Source of the DNA: Ruminococcus sp. Zagget11
Lineage (GTDB): Bacteria > Bacillota > Clostridia > Oscillospirales > Ruminococcaceae
Assembly (NCBI GenBank): GCA_001941135.1
Contig: MSHL01000040.1
Span: forward strand, 1-49,807
Length of the DNA: 49,807 nt
Direction of reading: 5' to 3'
Shown: piece by piece, positions 35,233-44,650 of the stretch
Layout of the letters: every line of letters starts with the position of its first letter
Numbering within the stretch: position 1 is the stretch's first letter
Program-made: the position numbers and the translations under genes
Notes under the pieces: generated by a model
What the model saw: the letters and a program-made list of their open reading frames with translations, nothing else
Databases searched by the model: none
What the model was told of the DNA's origin: nothing

Positions 35233-38200
35233 TCACAACCGCTTGAAAAATTGCAGCAAACAGTATGCAAGCAAAAATGCCGCATTATATACAAAAACGG
35301 TTGTTACCGTAAGCTCCTCCAAAGCTCCGAGCAGTGTCATGGTCAGTGTCAGCAGCACACCCAAAAGTATTTCCGCCGCCATAAGTATCAGCCCCGCGGA
35401 TATTGTACTGCGCAGTCGGTTCACCACAACGATAAGTCCGGAATATGCAGTAAATTTTCCCGTGCAGGCGAGGGTTGCTTTTCTTTGCGGGGTATATTCC
35501 GTAAGCTTTTCAAATCTCGAATGCATACGGAAAGGCAGCAGCCTGAAAAGCGATGGTGTAACCCCAAACAGCTCCGCAAGACGATTGACTGTCAAAAATG
35601 AATCAACAGTACGGAGCATAACCGAAATGTGACTTCTTTGCAGCTCGTGCAGCGCCTCTGTTACACGGTACTCGGGATTTATTTCCACAACGAACATTGC
35701 CGAAAGCTGTCCGGATATTGAGAGATACACGGCCATCCTGTTTCCGACCGTATACTCCGCCTCTTTTGCAGGTGACGGCAGACCCTCTATGCTGTGATTT
35801 ACCATAAGCTCCCTGCCGCCAAGGAGTACACGCTTATTGTTAATCCAACCGCAAAGTCCAAGGGAATCCTCGTAAATATAGCTTTCAACCGGATTAAGCA
35901 TTTCCGTCTTTCCGACTATTATATCATAGAACATACTTTTCAGCACGCTGCCCGACTGGCTTGTAAGGCTTGCCGCCTCAACTATAGCCTCATCGATGCT
36001 TGTATCGGGAAAAGCCTTTATATTAACCAGCTGTACAGAGCCTGAGGGGAACAGCTGCGATGCGTCTGCAAGAATACTGTTGGTATCGGCAAATTCATCT
36101 ATGCAGTCAAAGCCGATAATCGCGCCGCCGTCACTGCTGTATTTCTTTGAAGCTCTTTCCATAGGCAGGGTTGCTATTATCATCATGGAAAAGCATGAGC
36201 AAAGCGCCGCACAGCATGACGCTGCGGAAAAGCCCGCACAAAGCGCACCCAAATTACCATGCTCCGCCCTCGCCATAATTGCTGCCGCAATTCCGATAAT
36301 CACGGATGCTATGCAGACAATAGGTGTAACTATCTTGCAAAATCTGTCTGTGCTGTCGGGTGCAAAGGAGGTTTTCAGAAAGTCTGCAATAAGCTCCGTT
36401 TTCTGCATTGCCCCCAAAGCGGGGAAATCGGTCAGCGCACCCCTTGTAAAGTCCTGCGCATCCGCTTCGCCCTCAACCATAAACAGGGCATAGCGCCTGT
36501 TATCGTCCGAAACAAAGCGAAAGCTTCTTTCCGTCCTGCTTATAATCAGCAACTTGCCTATGGTATTGAACATAAGAGAGCCTATGGCAATCGGTACATA
36601 TATGTACGCAAAACCGCCCCTAAGCATATTGGTATTGGCTGCCGTAACCAGTGTTGCAAGCTCGCTGAGTACGAGAGCGAATGCCGGCAGCGAATCGGAA
36701 TCAGCCTTACCCGAAAGCAGCTTGCCCATTCCGTTGGCAAGGGTTTGGTAGGATGCCACGCCCGCCATAGCGCCTATAATTACATTGATAAAAAGCACCA
36801 CATCAGGCTGGGTGCGCCTGTCGAATATGGCAAGGCTGTCAAGTATTCCCCATGAGCCGTCGTTTGCCATAGCGATAAAAATAGTGAGTGCAAAGCACAC
36901 CGCCTGCGCCAGAAGCCTTATAATCAGCTTGCCCTTTTGCGAGGCTATATGCTCCGATATACTGGAGGAATCGGTGGGATTTTTGTACTCGTCAATTTCC
37001 TCCGAATCGGCGTTCCGTTCCTCCTCCTCGGCGGAATTTTCCTGTTCATCACCAACCAGATAGAAATTTTTAACCTTTTCACTCCGTCTTTCCTTAAGGG
37101 TGTTTATCTTGTCAAGCTCCGCCTTTTTCAGCCGAACGGATGCGGTATCCTGTATTATTTTATCGGAAAGATTAAGGTCTATATCGCTGATAGTCGCTCT
37201 TTCGATAGGAACTGTACCCGTATTGGTTGAACCGTGGTGCTTAATATTTCCACCGCCCTGCAGAAGCTCGCCGCCCTGTGCGTCATCGCTTTCCTGCTTT
37301 GCCATAAGCTTATTGAAAATATCGGTAAAGCCCTTCAGCGGACTTGTGTCGGATTTTACCGTGCGGATAGGCTGCTTGCCCGCAGAATCGTATTCCGCAA
37401 GAATACTTTCCACATCTGCAGCCGCATACTTACCGAAAGGATTAGGTGTTTCCGCCGGCTTTTCCGATTGTCTTGGGGTCGGCTTTACCTTGTGAACCTT
37501 AACCGCCTTTGTGGCATCCTTTTTAACGGTGTCGCTGTACTTTTCCTTGTACTCGTCCTCATGCGCCAGCTTTTCGGAAAGGGAGCGGTATTCCTTCGGT
37601 GCAGGCTCAAAGGGCAGCTTGTGTTCATTGCCGTCTCCAAGCAAATCGTCCTCGGAAAGGTTATCTATAGTAAGCAGCGGCGCATCGGGAGTGCCGTATT
37701 TTCTTTCAAACTCGTCCTGCTCCGTTTGGTCGTTTACCTGTTTTTCCCTGATACTCTCCAAAATTCCTCTTCCGAAAGAATTTTTCTCCTTTTTGGTTTT
37801 AGTCTTCTTTTTTTCAGACACGGACGTTTCCTTTTCCTCATCGGAAACCGAGGGCTTTTCCGTGTCGTCCCGACGGGACTTTGGTGTCTTGACTTTCTGC
37901 GCCTCTTTTTGAGCCTTAGCATAATCATCGTTTATCAAGGAATTGAAAAGCTCGTCCCCCGAACGCCGCCGCATATCGGCAGCACCGTCCTCAAGGGCTA
38001 TTTCCTCCGAGGTTTTAAGCTCCTGCGGCATATATTTCCGTTCATAATCGCCGCTCATTATTTCATAATCTATCTGCTTGCATTTCTTTATTTCATCGTC
38101 TTTCCTGCGCTTTTCGTCCGCATCGGCGGCAATTTCCTTAACCACAGAATCCATCTCTGACGAGGAATATCCGTAAACGGAGGAAATCCGTTCTCCACCG

Positions 38201-38265
38201 CCTGTCGCTTTATCTGCGGAATATTCGTTCAGGATATCATCAAGCGTAAGCTTTCCGTTAGACAA
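35233..38265 (-). CDS. Degenerate P-type-ATPase-like membrane protein with a long charged N-terminal region
   Basis: 1010 residues from TTG 38265, 7 nt after GAGGTGA. Residues 1 to about 440 are charged, low-complexity and probably disordered. Then come several membrane helices (about 447-700) and a region that follows the P-type ATPase order: ATLPMERASKKYSSDGG at the place of the post-CPC segment, FADTNSIL (725-732) at the place of DKTGTL, LLGG (815-818) in the nucleotide-domain position, ISVMLRTVDS (880-889) at the place of MLTGDN, and ATLACTGKFTAYSG (930-943) at the place of [10 protein letters not shown]; two final helices follow. All three catalytic motifs are lost, so ATP-driven transport is unlikely. 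Regulatory or structural role is inference. Downstream of rlmB. Confidence 0.7.
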   Translation of the reverse strand: MSNGKLTLDDILNEYSADKATGGGERISSVYGYSSSEMDSVVKEIAADADEKRRKDDEIKKCKQIDYEIMSGDYERKYMPQELKTSEEIALEDGAADMRRRSGDELFNSLINDDYAKAQKEAQKVKTPKSRRDDTEKPSVSDEEKETSVSEKKKTKTKKEKNSFGRGILESIREKQVNDQTEQDEFERKYGTPDAPLLTIDNLSEDDLLGDGNEHKLPFEPAPKEYRSLSEKLAHEDEYKEKYSDTVKKDATKAVKVHKVKPTPRQSEKPAETPNPFGKYAAADVESILAEYDSAGKQPIRTVKSDTSPLKGFTDIFNKLMAKQESDDAQGGELLQGGGNIKHHGSTNTGTVPIERATISDIDLNLSDKIIQDTASVRLKKAELDKINTLKERRSEKVKNFYLVGDEQENSAEEEERNADSEEIDEYKNPTDSSSISEHIASQKGKLIIRLLAQAVCFALTIFIAMANDGSWGILDSLAIFDRRTQPDVVLFINVIIGAMAGVASYQTLANGMGKLLSGKADSDSLPAFALVLSELATLVTAANTNMLRGGFAYIYVPIAIGSLMFNTIGKLLIISRTERSFRFVSDDNRRYALFMVEGEADAQDFTRGALTDFPALGAMQKTELIADFLKTSFAPDSTDRFCKIVTPIVCIASVIIGIAAAIMARAEHGNLGALCAGFSAASCCAALCSCFSMMIIATLPMERASKKYSSDGGAIIGFDCIDEFADTNSILADASQLFPSGSVQLVNIKAFPDTSIDEAIVEAASLTSQSGSVLKSMFYDIIVGKTEMLNPVESYIYEDSLGLCGWINNKRVLLGGRELMVNHSIEGLPSPAKEAEYTVGNRMAVYLSISGQLSAMFVVEINPEYRVTEALHELQRSHISVMLRTVDSFLTVNRLAELFGVTPSLFRLLPFRMHSRFEKLTEYTPQRKATLACTGKFTAYSGLIVVVNRLRSTISAGLILMAAEILLGVLLTLTMTLLGALEELTVTTVFVYNAAFLLAYCLLQFFKRL

Positions 38266-38299
38266 TTTCAGTTCACCTCACTACCGGTATAATGGGAAT

Positions 38300-39199
38300 T
38301 TATAGTCCGTTTCTCTGCCTTACCGCCTCGTACATAAAAATACCGGCAGCAACAGAGGCATTGAGAGATGTAATTTCGCCGTTCATGGGAAGACTAAGCA
38401 GAAAATCGCATTTTTCCTTTACAAGTCTGCCCAAACCAAAGCCCTCAGAGCCTATCACAATAGCCGCAGCGCCTTTAAAATCCACATTGTAGCAGCTATC
38501 TCCCTTAGCGTCCGTACCGAAAATCCAAACGCCGTTCTTTTTAAGCTTGTCCAGAGCTGCGGGGAGGTTTGCAACCTTGGCAACGGGAAGCCGCACCGCC
38601 GCTCCCGCAGATGTTTTAAAGACAGTGGCATTAAGCGATGCGCTGCGTCTTTTCGGAATAATAAGTCCGTCCGCACCCGCAGCTTCGGCTGTACGAATTA
38701 TTGCGCCCAGATTGTGGGGATCTTCAATCTCGTCACAAACGATGATAAAGGGTTTGGTTCCTTTTTTTCGGGAAACCGCCAAAATATCCTCTATCCCCAC
38801 ATATTCCGCGCAAGCGCCCGATGCTATAACGCCTTGATGGGACATACCGCCGCACATTTGCGTAAGCTTCTGTGCGCCGACACTTTTTACCACAACATTT
38901 CTTTCTCTTGCAAGCCTTGAAATCACGGAAATGCTTCCGCCTGCATCGGGATTTATATAGACAATATCGATAGGCTTGCCCGCCTTGAGCGCCTCCGTAA
39001 CCGGATTTCTGCCCACAATAAGTCCCTCAGGCTCGTTCTCCGCCATTTTAGGGGAATTATCCGAACGATTATTTCTTCCGTTATATTTATTATCCCTGTT
39101 ATTTACGCCGCCGTAATCCTTGTGACGAGGACGGCTGTAATTATCACTCGAATCGCTGTTTCTTTTATTAAAGCCATTATTTTTCAATGGAATATTCAT
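38300..39199 (-). CDS. rlmB: TrmH/RlmB-family 2'-O-ribose RNA methyltransferase
   Basis: 299 residues if started at ATG 39199. The N-terminus is an Asn/Arg-rich extension (about 60 residues). Then the RNA-binding domain EGLIVGRNPVTEALKAG and the SPOUT domain with three motifs: EDPHNLGAIIRTAEAAGADG, IVIGSEGFGLGRLV and LPMNGEITSLNASVAAGIFMYE. Probably modifies G2251 of 23S rRNA or a tRNA site; target not certain from sequence. The start is unsure: AAAGG abuts ATG 39199, and ATG 39238 is only about 10 nt inside the predicted transcript. First gene of an operon with the pseudo-ATPase and mscL. Confidence 0.88.
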   Translation of the reverse strand: MNIPLKNNGFNKRNSDSSDNYSRPRHKDYGGVNNRDNKYNGRNNRSDNSPKMAENEPEGLIVGRNPVTEALKAGKPIDIVYINPDAGGSISVISRLARERNVVVKSVGAQKLTQMCGGMSHQGVIASGACAEYVGIEDILAVSRKKGTKPFIIVCDEIEDPHNLGAIIRTAEAAGADGLIIPKRRSASLNATVFKTSAGAAVRLPVAKVANLPAALDKLKKNGVWIFGTDAKGDSCYNVDFKGAAAIVIGSEGFGLGRLVKEKCDFLLSLPMNGEITSLNASVAAGIFMYEAVRQRNGL

Positions 39200-39254
39200 C
39201 CTTTCCGCGTCTAAAGCAATAGGCACGATTACATTCATAAATGCATACATCATT

Positions 39255-39283
39255 ATTATACTACATTTCAACATAATTTGCAA
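39255..39283 (-). promoter_or_regulatory. Promoter of rlmB and following genes
   Basis: TTGCAA (39278-39283), 17 bp, TATAAT (39255-39260) on the minus strand. Confidence 0.72.
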
Positions 39284-39331
39284 TAGCAATATTGCCAAAA
39301 ATACAAAAAAAGAATGATTATTTGACTATAA

Positions 39332-39423
39332 GAGAACGGAAAACGGAGGATAGTAATTGAACCCTTTTAATACAATAAAAGCGGTTTATTCCCTAATCCC
39401 TATCCTCTGTTCGCAAATTTCCG
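39332..39423. repeat. Repeat A copy
   Basis: Begins GAACGGAAAACGGAGGATAG and ends CCTCTGTTCGCAAATTTCC, directly against the stop codon of the transglutaminase gene (39424). Same end motifs as the copies at 33474-33960 and 42079-42150. Confidence 0.55.
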
Positions 39424-42078
39424 CTACACATTTACCGCTATCCACTTATCCGCAAGCTTTTTCGGTATGCTTTCGTTTTCGTATATGCCCTGCCGTATAC
39501 CGTTAAGCGCACTATACGCCTTTTCTGCGGAATGAACGTCCGCTCCGCCCCCAAAACGTGCGGCAAGCGCTGTATTTACTATAATCCTGCATTCAGCCAA
39601 GGGGAAGCGTTCACTTCTTTCGGATAAATATGCGGGGATCTTCTCAGGCTCGGACAATTCAGGCGCTATTCCCTCACTCCGTGCCGATTTTATCAGCATA
39701 CGGTATATCCTTACCGCCGCCTTATCGGGATTTTCACGAACCATTTTACGGTGATATGCAAGTATCGCCCTGCGGCGCAATATGACAACGCCAATAAGCG
39801 CCGCCGTTATAACTATAATTGCCGCTATGCGCCCCAATACCCCAAGCACTGCGGAAAACAGGGCACTGTCCTCCTCCTCGGTACCATTCCCGCTGTCGGC
39901 GGCGGTTGATGCGGCTTTCTCGCTTTCGGTATCGTCTGCGCTGTCATCGGCCTCCGAGGGAGAATATGTTTCGGTATATTCGCTTGCAGGGGGAACGGTT
40001 TCCTCGTTTGCGGATTCTTCTTCGTTATCCGAACCGTATTCTCCGTCGTCGGATCGGGACGGTGCGGCAGTTTCCGTGGTTTCCTGTTTCGTGGCTACGG
40101 TTGTGGTAACGGCAGTCTCTTCCCCACCGATTATAGCCTCGTTTTCACCTGTGGAATTGGTCGTCATTTCGGTGTAATGACTTGTTTCCGTCACACTTAC
40201 AAGAGGCGCTTGCGTTTCTATCTCCGGTTCTTCCTTGACAACCTCCGTAACCGTGCTTTCCCACGAATCAGTCTCCGAGGAATACCCGCCGTATCCGGGC
40301 GTAACCTCGTAGGTAAGCCAGCCGTAATTATCGATATATACCTCTATCCACGCGTGGGCGCGGGAATCGGACACGGCAAGAGTTACCACATCTCCCGTAT
40401 CTCCCAAAGCAAGCATATCCGAGAGCTTTATGACAAAGCCCTCGCAGTATCGTGCGGGTATTCCCCTCATTCGGCAGAGAAGTACCGCCGCTGTGGCAAA
40501 ATGGGTACATGAGCCCTCTTGGCTGTCATTCAAAAACCAGTCCGCAAAATCCCGTCCAAAGGGGCGTTTTTCCGTACTCAAGGTGTAATCGCAGATATCC
40601 GCCAGCTTTTCGCGGATAAAGATCAGCTCCTCTTCAACCGTTTCGCCGCTGTAATCATCAAAAAAGTCGTCTGCATGAAATGTATCGGGAACATCCAGAC
40701 ACTCGCTGTATGCGGTTTCCCGCAGAGCAAGCTCATCGGCGGCAAGGGTTTCATCGGTCACCGCACCCTTAGATGCGGCGGCAATTATACTGCTGCGCCA
40801 GTCAAGCGATGAGGGAAAATATGCGGCATAACGCCGTCCCTGCTCCGTAGCCTCAATCATACCCGCCGAGTTTGAGGGAATGTACCGCACGGAATCGGAA
40901 ACGGAAACATTCTGTATAAACATATACGCGGCATTCATATCGCCATCGCCGCAGAAATACGGGTACATTCTCCCAACAAAGAAATCCGAAGATGTAAGCT
41001 TGGTTTCAAGAGCGGTGGTATCGGTATATTCCTCCCAGCGTGTACCCGTGTATTCCACTCCGGTAAAGCCTTTCAGATAAACCGTATTATCGGTTACAGG
41101 CAGGGTCACGCTGAGCAGATGCTCACCTGTAAATTCTATTTCACTGTTGCTGCCCAATTTTCCGTCATGGGTGGCGGTGCCGCTGTTATAAAAAGGAAGT
41201 GTGGTTCTTATATCGTCCGACAGCTTCTCCCATGAGAAGTTTTCTATATAGACGGCAGTGCTGTTCCTTATCTCGTCAAGAAGCTCGGGGCGCTCATAGC
41301 CCGCAATCATTGACCCCAAAACAGATACCGCATAGCACAGTGCAATAATCACACTGCCGCACAAGGCGCACTGCGAGGAAGCAGGCTTACTGAAAAAATT
41401 CACGTTAAACTCCGTGATCTCGCAAATTACCGCGCCCGCTACGGCAAAAAGCAGTATTGCAAAGGAAAAGCCATTGGGCGACAGCCCAAAATAAAGACAA
41501 ACCTCCGGCAGCGGAATCATCACTGCAAGAGCCAAGATAAGACTTGTGTGACGAATAAGGGCAGCGCAGAGGATATATGCCATTATCACGGTTAAGGTGC
41601 ATAGCGCAAGACTAACACAGAAATCCGTGTCATAATCGGTTGACACCGTAAAAAAAAGGTTGTCTTGATAATCGGCGATAATTATTGCACAAAAGCGGTT
41701 TATACACTCGGTTACGCCCACATAAAGGCGTTTGAAAATCACAAGACAGAATAGAGCTATTGCCCCAAAGCCGCATAAAAGTATCGTTCGGACAAGCTTA
41801 CTGTTTTCGTGAAAGCAGCAGAGTGCGGTAAATACGCCGCAGGCAATAAATGCGGTTATGACTGCCGAAAGGGATCGGGCTATATCGGCTGCGGTAAGAA
41901 AGCAGGAAACTGCCCCTGCCGTGCCAAGGAAAGCAATTACTCCGCGGATAATAATACTGATAATATCCCATTTGCCGGGCCTGTCCTTCACGGTAACGGA
42001 AGCTACAGCAAGTGTTTTATGGGGAATGTTCCGTTGATTTGCTTTCCGATTTTTATCGGTATAAGCCTTGTTCGCCAC
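39424..42078 (-). CDS. Multi-span membrane protein with extracellular transglutaminase-like domain (TgpA-like)
   Basis: 884 residues from GTG 42078, with AAGGAGG 10 nt upstream; the longer frame would run through a repeat. About seven membrane helices in the first 260 residues, an extracellular region, then a transglutaminase core with Cys524 in EGSCTHFATAAVLLCRMRG and His575 in SRAHAWIEVYI; the third position, usually Asp, is Glu591 in TYEVTPGYG. A long Thr/Ser/Glu/Asp-rich linker (about 610-735), one more membrane helix and a cytoplasmic tail follow. With DUF58 and MoxR neighbours, a protease or crosslinking role at the cell surface is likely. Last gene of the minus-strand run from rsmD. 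Confidence 0.85.
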   Translation of the reverse strand: MANKAYTDKNRKANQRNIPHKTLAVASVTVKDRPGKWDIISIIIRGVIAFLGTAGAVSCFLTAADIARSLSAVITAFIACGVFTALCCFHENSKLVRTILLCGFGAIALFCLVIFKRLYVGVTECINRFCAIIIADYQDNLFFTVSTDYDTDFCVSLALCTLTVIMAYILCAALIRHTSLILALAVMIPLPEVCLYFGLSPNGFSFAILLFAVAGAVICEITEFNVNFFSKPASSQCALCGSVIIALCYAVSVLGSMIAGYERPELLDEIRNSTAVYIENFSWEKLSDDIRTTLPFYNSGTATHDGKLGSNSEIEFTGEHLLSVTLPVTDNTVYLKGFTGVEYTGTRWEEYTDTTALETKLTSSDFFVGRMYPYFCGDGDMNAAYMFIQNVSVSDSVRYIPSNSAGMIEATEQGRRYAAYFPSSLDWRSSIIAAASKGAVTDETLAADELALRETAYSECLDVPDTFHADDFFDDYSGETVEEELIFIREKLADICDYTLSTEKRPFGRDFADWFLNDSQEGSCTHFATAAVLLCRMRGIPARYCEGFVIKLSDMLALGDTGDVVTLAVSDSRAHAWIEVYIDNYGWLTYEVTPGYGGYSSETDSWESTVTEVVKEEPEIETQAPLVSVTETSHYTEMTTNSTGENEAIIGGEETAVTTTVATKQETTETAAPSRSDDGEYGSDNEEESANEETVPPASEYTETYSPSEADDSADDTESEKAASTAADSGNGTEEEDSALFSAVLGVLGRIAAIIVITAALIGVVILRRRAILAYHRKMVRENPDKAAVRIYRMLIKSARSEGIAPELSEPEKIPAYLSERSERFPLAECRIIVNTALAARFGGGADVHSAEKAYSALNGIRQGIYENESIPKKLADKWIAVNV

Positions 42079-42150
42079 TCCTTGACACCTCCTTTTTCCA
42101 TATTCGCAAACAGATGACGTAGAAATCGGACAGGAACCTATCCTCCGTTT
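42079..42150. repeat. Repeat A copy overlapping the DUF58 gene end
   Basis: On the minus strand it reads GACAGAAAACGGAGGATAG, then about 25 nt, then CATCTGTTTGCGAATATGG. The DUF58 protein's last residues and stop codon (TAG, 42138-42140) lie inside its left arm, and the downstream gene's AAGGAGG follows its right arm. Confidence 0.55.
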
Positions 42151-43103
42151 TCTGTCCCCGAAAAAGCAAGCATAACACAAACGCTTTCATATCCCACCGC
42201 TTCGCAGGCATATCCATCGGGAAGCTCCTCTACCCTGACATCTGCGTTTTGAGGGCGTTCTTTCAAGAAAATATATACGCCGCCCGCGCCCTTTCTCTCT
42301 CTGCAAAGGCGCTCCGCCGAATGCCCGCATCCTGCGATTACTTCGTCGTATGCATCAAGCCTCGGCATATTGTCCTTATCGCTGAAAACAGCGTCGAAAT
42401 CCGGTATAATAAGCAGCTTATCATTATCGTCGCCGCACATTATACGCACATAATCCTTGTCAAAACGGCTGCTTAGCTTGTAGTGAATCATACTTATTTT
42501 GTCGCCCTGTGCAAACTCACGAAAGCCGTATATATTATCGCCGCCCGCAGATATTTTCGCATTTTGTACGGAGGATAAATTTATCACGTCCACAGCGGGT
42601 AAAGGACTGTCCTCATCCGGTCTTGGCGGGATAAAAAGCAGGGTATACCCGCCTGTATCCGCAGGCACAGACCGTGCGCCTAACCCCAAAAGGTCATAAA
42701 CGCGCACGAAAATCGGCGTTACATTCACCTTACCGCAGTGGGCGGAGGCTATTTCACAGTAAACCACGGCTGTCCCCTTTGCAACTGCGGGCGCTTTCAG
42801 TTCAATGGTATAATCCTCGCCGCCCATGGAATATTCCGCTTTAAGGGTAATTTTCACACGGGAAACAGGCAGAGGGAAATCGTTTTTTATTACCGCCTTT
42901 ATCCTTGCGGTGTCGCCCTTTTCATATACGGTTTTCCCGCATTCAAAGCTCACAGTGATTTTTTTTGAGCACAACAAAAGCAGTACGCCGAGCAGCAAAG
43001 GCAGCAAAATCAGCGTACAAAGCAGGTAAAATGATATGTCCCCCGAAAAAAGGAGATAGAATATTACTGCCGCTATCAGCAGGAAAAGGTAAACTATTCT
43101 CAT
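42138..43103 (-). CDS. DUF58 domain membrane protein
   Basis: 321 residues. Two N-terminal membrane helices (about 4-45), an extracellular-type beta domain, then the DUF58 core with GGDNIYGFREFAQGDKISMIHYKLSSR, equivalent to the G-x-R-x-Y-x-x-G-D-x-x-x-x-I-x-W-K signature with His-Tyr for His-Trp. DUF58 proteins work with MoxR ATPases and transglutaminases in a widespread three-gene set of incompletely known role in envelope maturation. Starts 5 bp after the MoxR stop. The C-terminal GTENGG is encoded by a dispersed repeat. Confidence 0.88.
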   Translation of the reverse strand: MRIVYLFLLIAAVIFYLLFSGDISFYLLCTLILLPLLLGVLLLLCSKKITVSFECGKTVYEKGDTARIKAVIKNDFPLPVSRVKITLKAEYSMGGEDYTIELKAPAVAKGTAVVYCEIASAHCGKVNVTPIFVRVYDLLGLGARSVPADTGGYTLLFIPPRPDEDSPLPAVDVINLSSVQNAKISAGGDNIYGFREFAQGDKISMIHYKLSSRFDKDYVRIMCGDDNDKLLIIPDFDAVFSDKDNMPRLDAYDEVIAGCGHSAERLCRERKGAGGVYIFLKERPQNADVRVEELPDGYACEAVGYESVCVMLAFSGTENGG

Positions 43104-43108
43104 GAAAA

Positions 43109-44071
43109 TCAGCCTATTTTGGGTATCGGCACAGAACGGATTATATTGCTCAAAAGCGCATGGGAATCCGTATCGGAAACAGCGCGTCCCCCCATACCCT
43201 TTGGAATAATTCGGTGGGCACAGGTATCGCCGTATACAAGAAGAACGTCCTCCGGAATAACATAGGATCTCCCTTTAAGCATAGCGGCAGCCTTTGCCAT
43301 CTGCGTAACGGCAATAGAGCCTCTCGTGCTTACGCCCAACTCAAGACGGCTGTCGTTTCTTGTGGCATAGGAAACGGCAGCTATATAATCGTATATTTCA
43401 TCGCTTACAAATATATTTTCGGCAGCGGCACGCACTGTAGACAGATCAGCCGCAGTCATAACGGGACGCACAGGCTGCATAGCCGCTTTCGACGCCTTTG
43501 CCTTAAGTATCGCCGCTTCGCTTTTCACATCGGGATATCCCATAGAAAGCTTTACCATAAACCTATCAAGCTGTGATTCGGGCAGAAGCTGGGTACCCGC
43601 ACTTCCCACGGGATTTTGCGTAGCAAGCACCACAAAGGGACGGGGTAACATTCTTGTTACACCGTCAACGGTAACGCTCCCCTCCTCCATTGCCTCCAAA
43701 AGAGCCGACTGAGTTTTGCTGGAGGTACGGTTAATTTCGTCCGCAAGAAAGAGGTTGCAAAACACAGCACCCGATCGGAACTCAAATTCCCCGCTTGCCC
43801 TATTCAGCATATTAAAGCCCGTAACGTCCGCAGGCATAACATCCGATGTAAACTGCATACGGTTATATTTCAGCGAAAGGGCATTGGAAAACGCCAATGC
43901 CATAGTGGTTTTGCCCACTCCGGGTATATCCTCTAAAAGAACGTGGCCGCCCGCACAAATTGCCATAAGGATTTTTATAATAACGTCATCCTTGCCGATT
44001 ACGGCTTTCTTTATTTCGGTAATTGCAAGCTTAATCTTTCGGATAAGCTCTTTATCCATATTAAAATCCAT
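43109..44071 (-). CDS. MoxR-family AAA+ ATPase
   Basis: 320 residues from ATG 44071. Walker A DIPGVGKTT (48-56), Walker B LFLADEINR, sensor 1 VVLATQNPVG, the LLPESQLDRFMVKLSMGYP segment with the arginine finger region, and a C-terminal lid domain. MoxR ATPases act as chaperones, often for proteins with a von Willebrand or DUF58 partner, as here. AGGGA lies 7 nt before the ATG. Ten base pairs after the coiled-coil gene. Confidence 0.93.
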   Translation of the reverse strand: MDFNMDKELIRKIKLAITEIKKAVIGKDDVIIKILMAICAGGHVLLEDIPGVGKTTMALAFSNALSLKYNRMQFTSDVMPADVTGFNMLNRASGEFEFRSGAVFCNLFLADEINRTSSKTQSALLEAMEEGSVTVDGVTRMLPRPFVVLATQNPVGSAGTQLLPESQLDRFMVKLSMGYPDVKSEAAILKAKASKAAMQPVRPVMTAADLSTVRAAAENIFVSDEIYDYIAAVSYATRNDSRLELGVSTRGSIAVTQMAKAAAMLKGRSYVIPEDVLLVYGDTCAHRIIPKGMGGRAVSDTDSHALLSNIIRSVPIPKIG

Positions 44072-44081
44072 TCGATATTCC

Positions 44082-44540
44082 CTACTGCTTGTCCTTTATT
44101 GTGGACTTTAGCTTTTTAACCTGGGCAAGGTTGGCGGCGAGAGTATCCTCTGTACTGCCTATAATATCCACAAGATATTGATTTGTGGCATGACGGACGG
44201 ATTTCAGCTTTTCATTTGACTGCTTCTCAATCTCCGCCACGCGCTGCTGAGCTTTCTTGGTAATTTCATGCTCGTCCACAAGAACAGCGGCACGCTGCTC
44301 CGCCTTGCGAACAATTTCATCCGCTTCCTTTTTAGCGTTTGACAGGACGTTTGCCCTATCCGCCACAAGGGTCTTTGCCTGACGAATTTCGGAGGGCATA
44401 CAGAAACGTATGTCGTCAATGCACTGCTTTAGCTGTGTGGCATCCACGGCATATTTTCCCGGCTGAAGCATAGCCGGCCTTGCCTGTTCCAGTATATCGT
44501 CCATAAGTTCAAGATAATCCTCTATTGTTGCTGAAGACAT
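44082..44540 (-). CDS. Coiled-coil protein, DivIVA/subunit-H-like, function unknown
   Basis: 152 residues, charged and helical. N-terminal SSATIEDYLELMDDILEQARP and PGKYAVDATQLKQCIDDIRFCMPSEIRQAK, then a long coiled coil (about 55-135) with an Ala/Glu/Lys heptad pattern as in ATPase subunit H or DivIVA-like proteins. No membrane segment. Proteins of this kind often follow coaD in Clostridia; no function is established. GGAGGAAAT precedes the ATG. Confidence 0.78.
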   Translation of the reverse strand: MSSATIEDYLELMDDILEQARPAMLQPGKYAVDATQLKQCIDDIRFCMPSEIRQAKTLVADRANVLSNAKKEADEIVRKAEQRAAVLVDEHEITKKAQQRVAEIEKQSNEKLKSVRHATNQYLVDIIGSTEDTLAANLAQVKKLKSTIKDKQ

Positions 44541-44565
44541 TTAAATTTCCTCCATTTCCGGTGCT

Positions 44566-44632
44566 TGAAAATCAATGACGGGAATCGGGACTTAGCCTTT
44601 GCGCCCCACTTTCTGCCATCTATTCTCAAAAA
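44566..44632. repeat. Repeat A-related sequence
   Basis: Between coaD and the coiled-coil gene; its end CATCTATTCTCAAAAAG matches the CATCTATTCTCAAAT motif of the tandem array. Divergent copy. Confidence 0.4.
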
Positions 44633-44650
44633 GCCTCCTTAACACTTATA

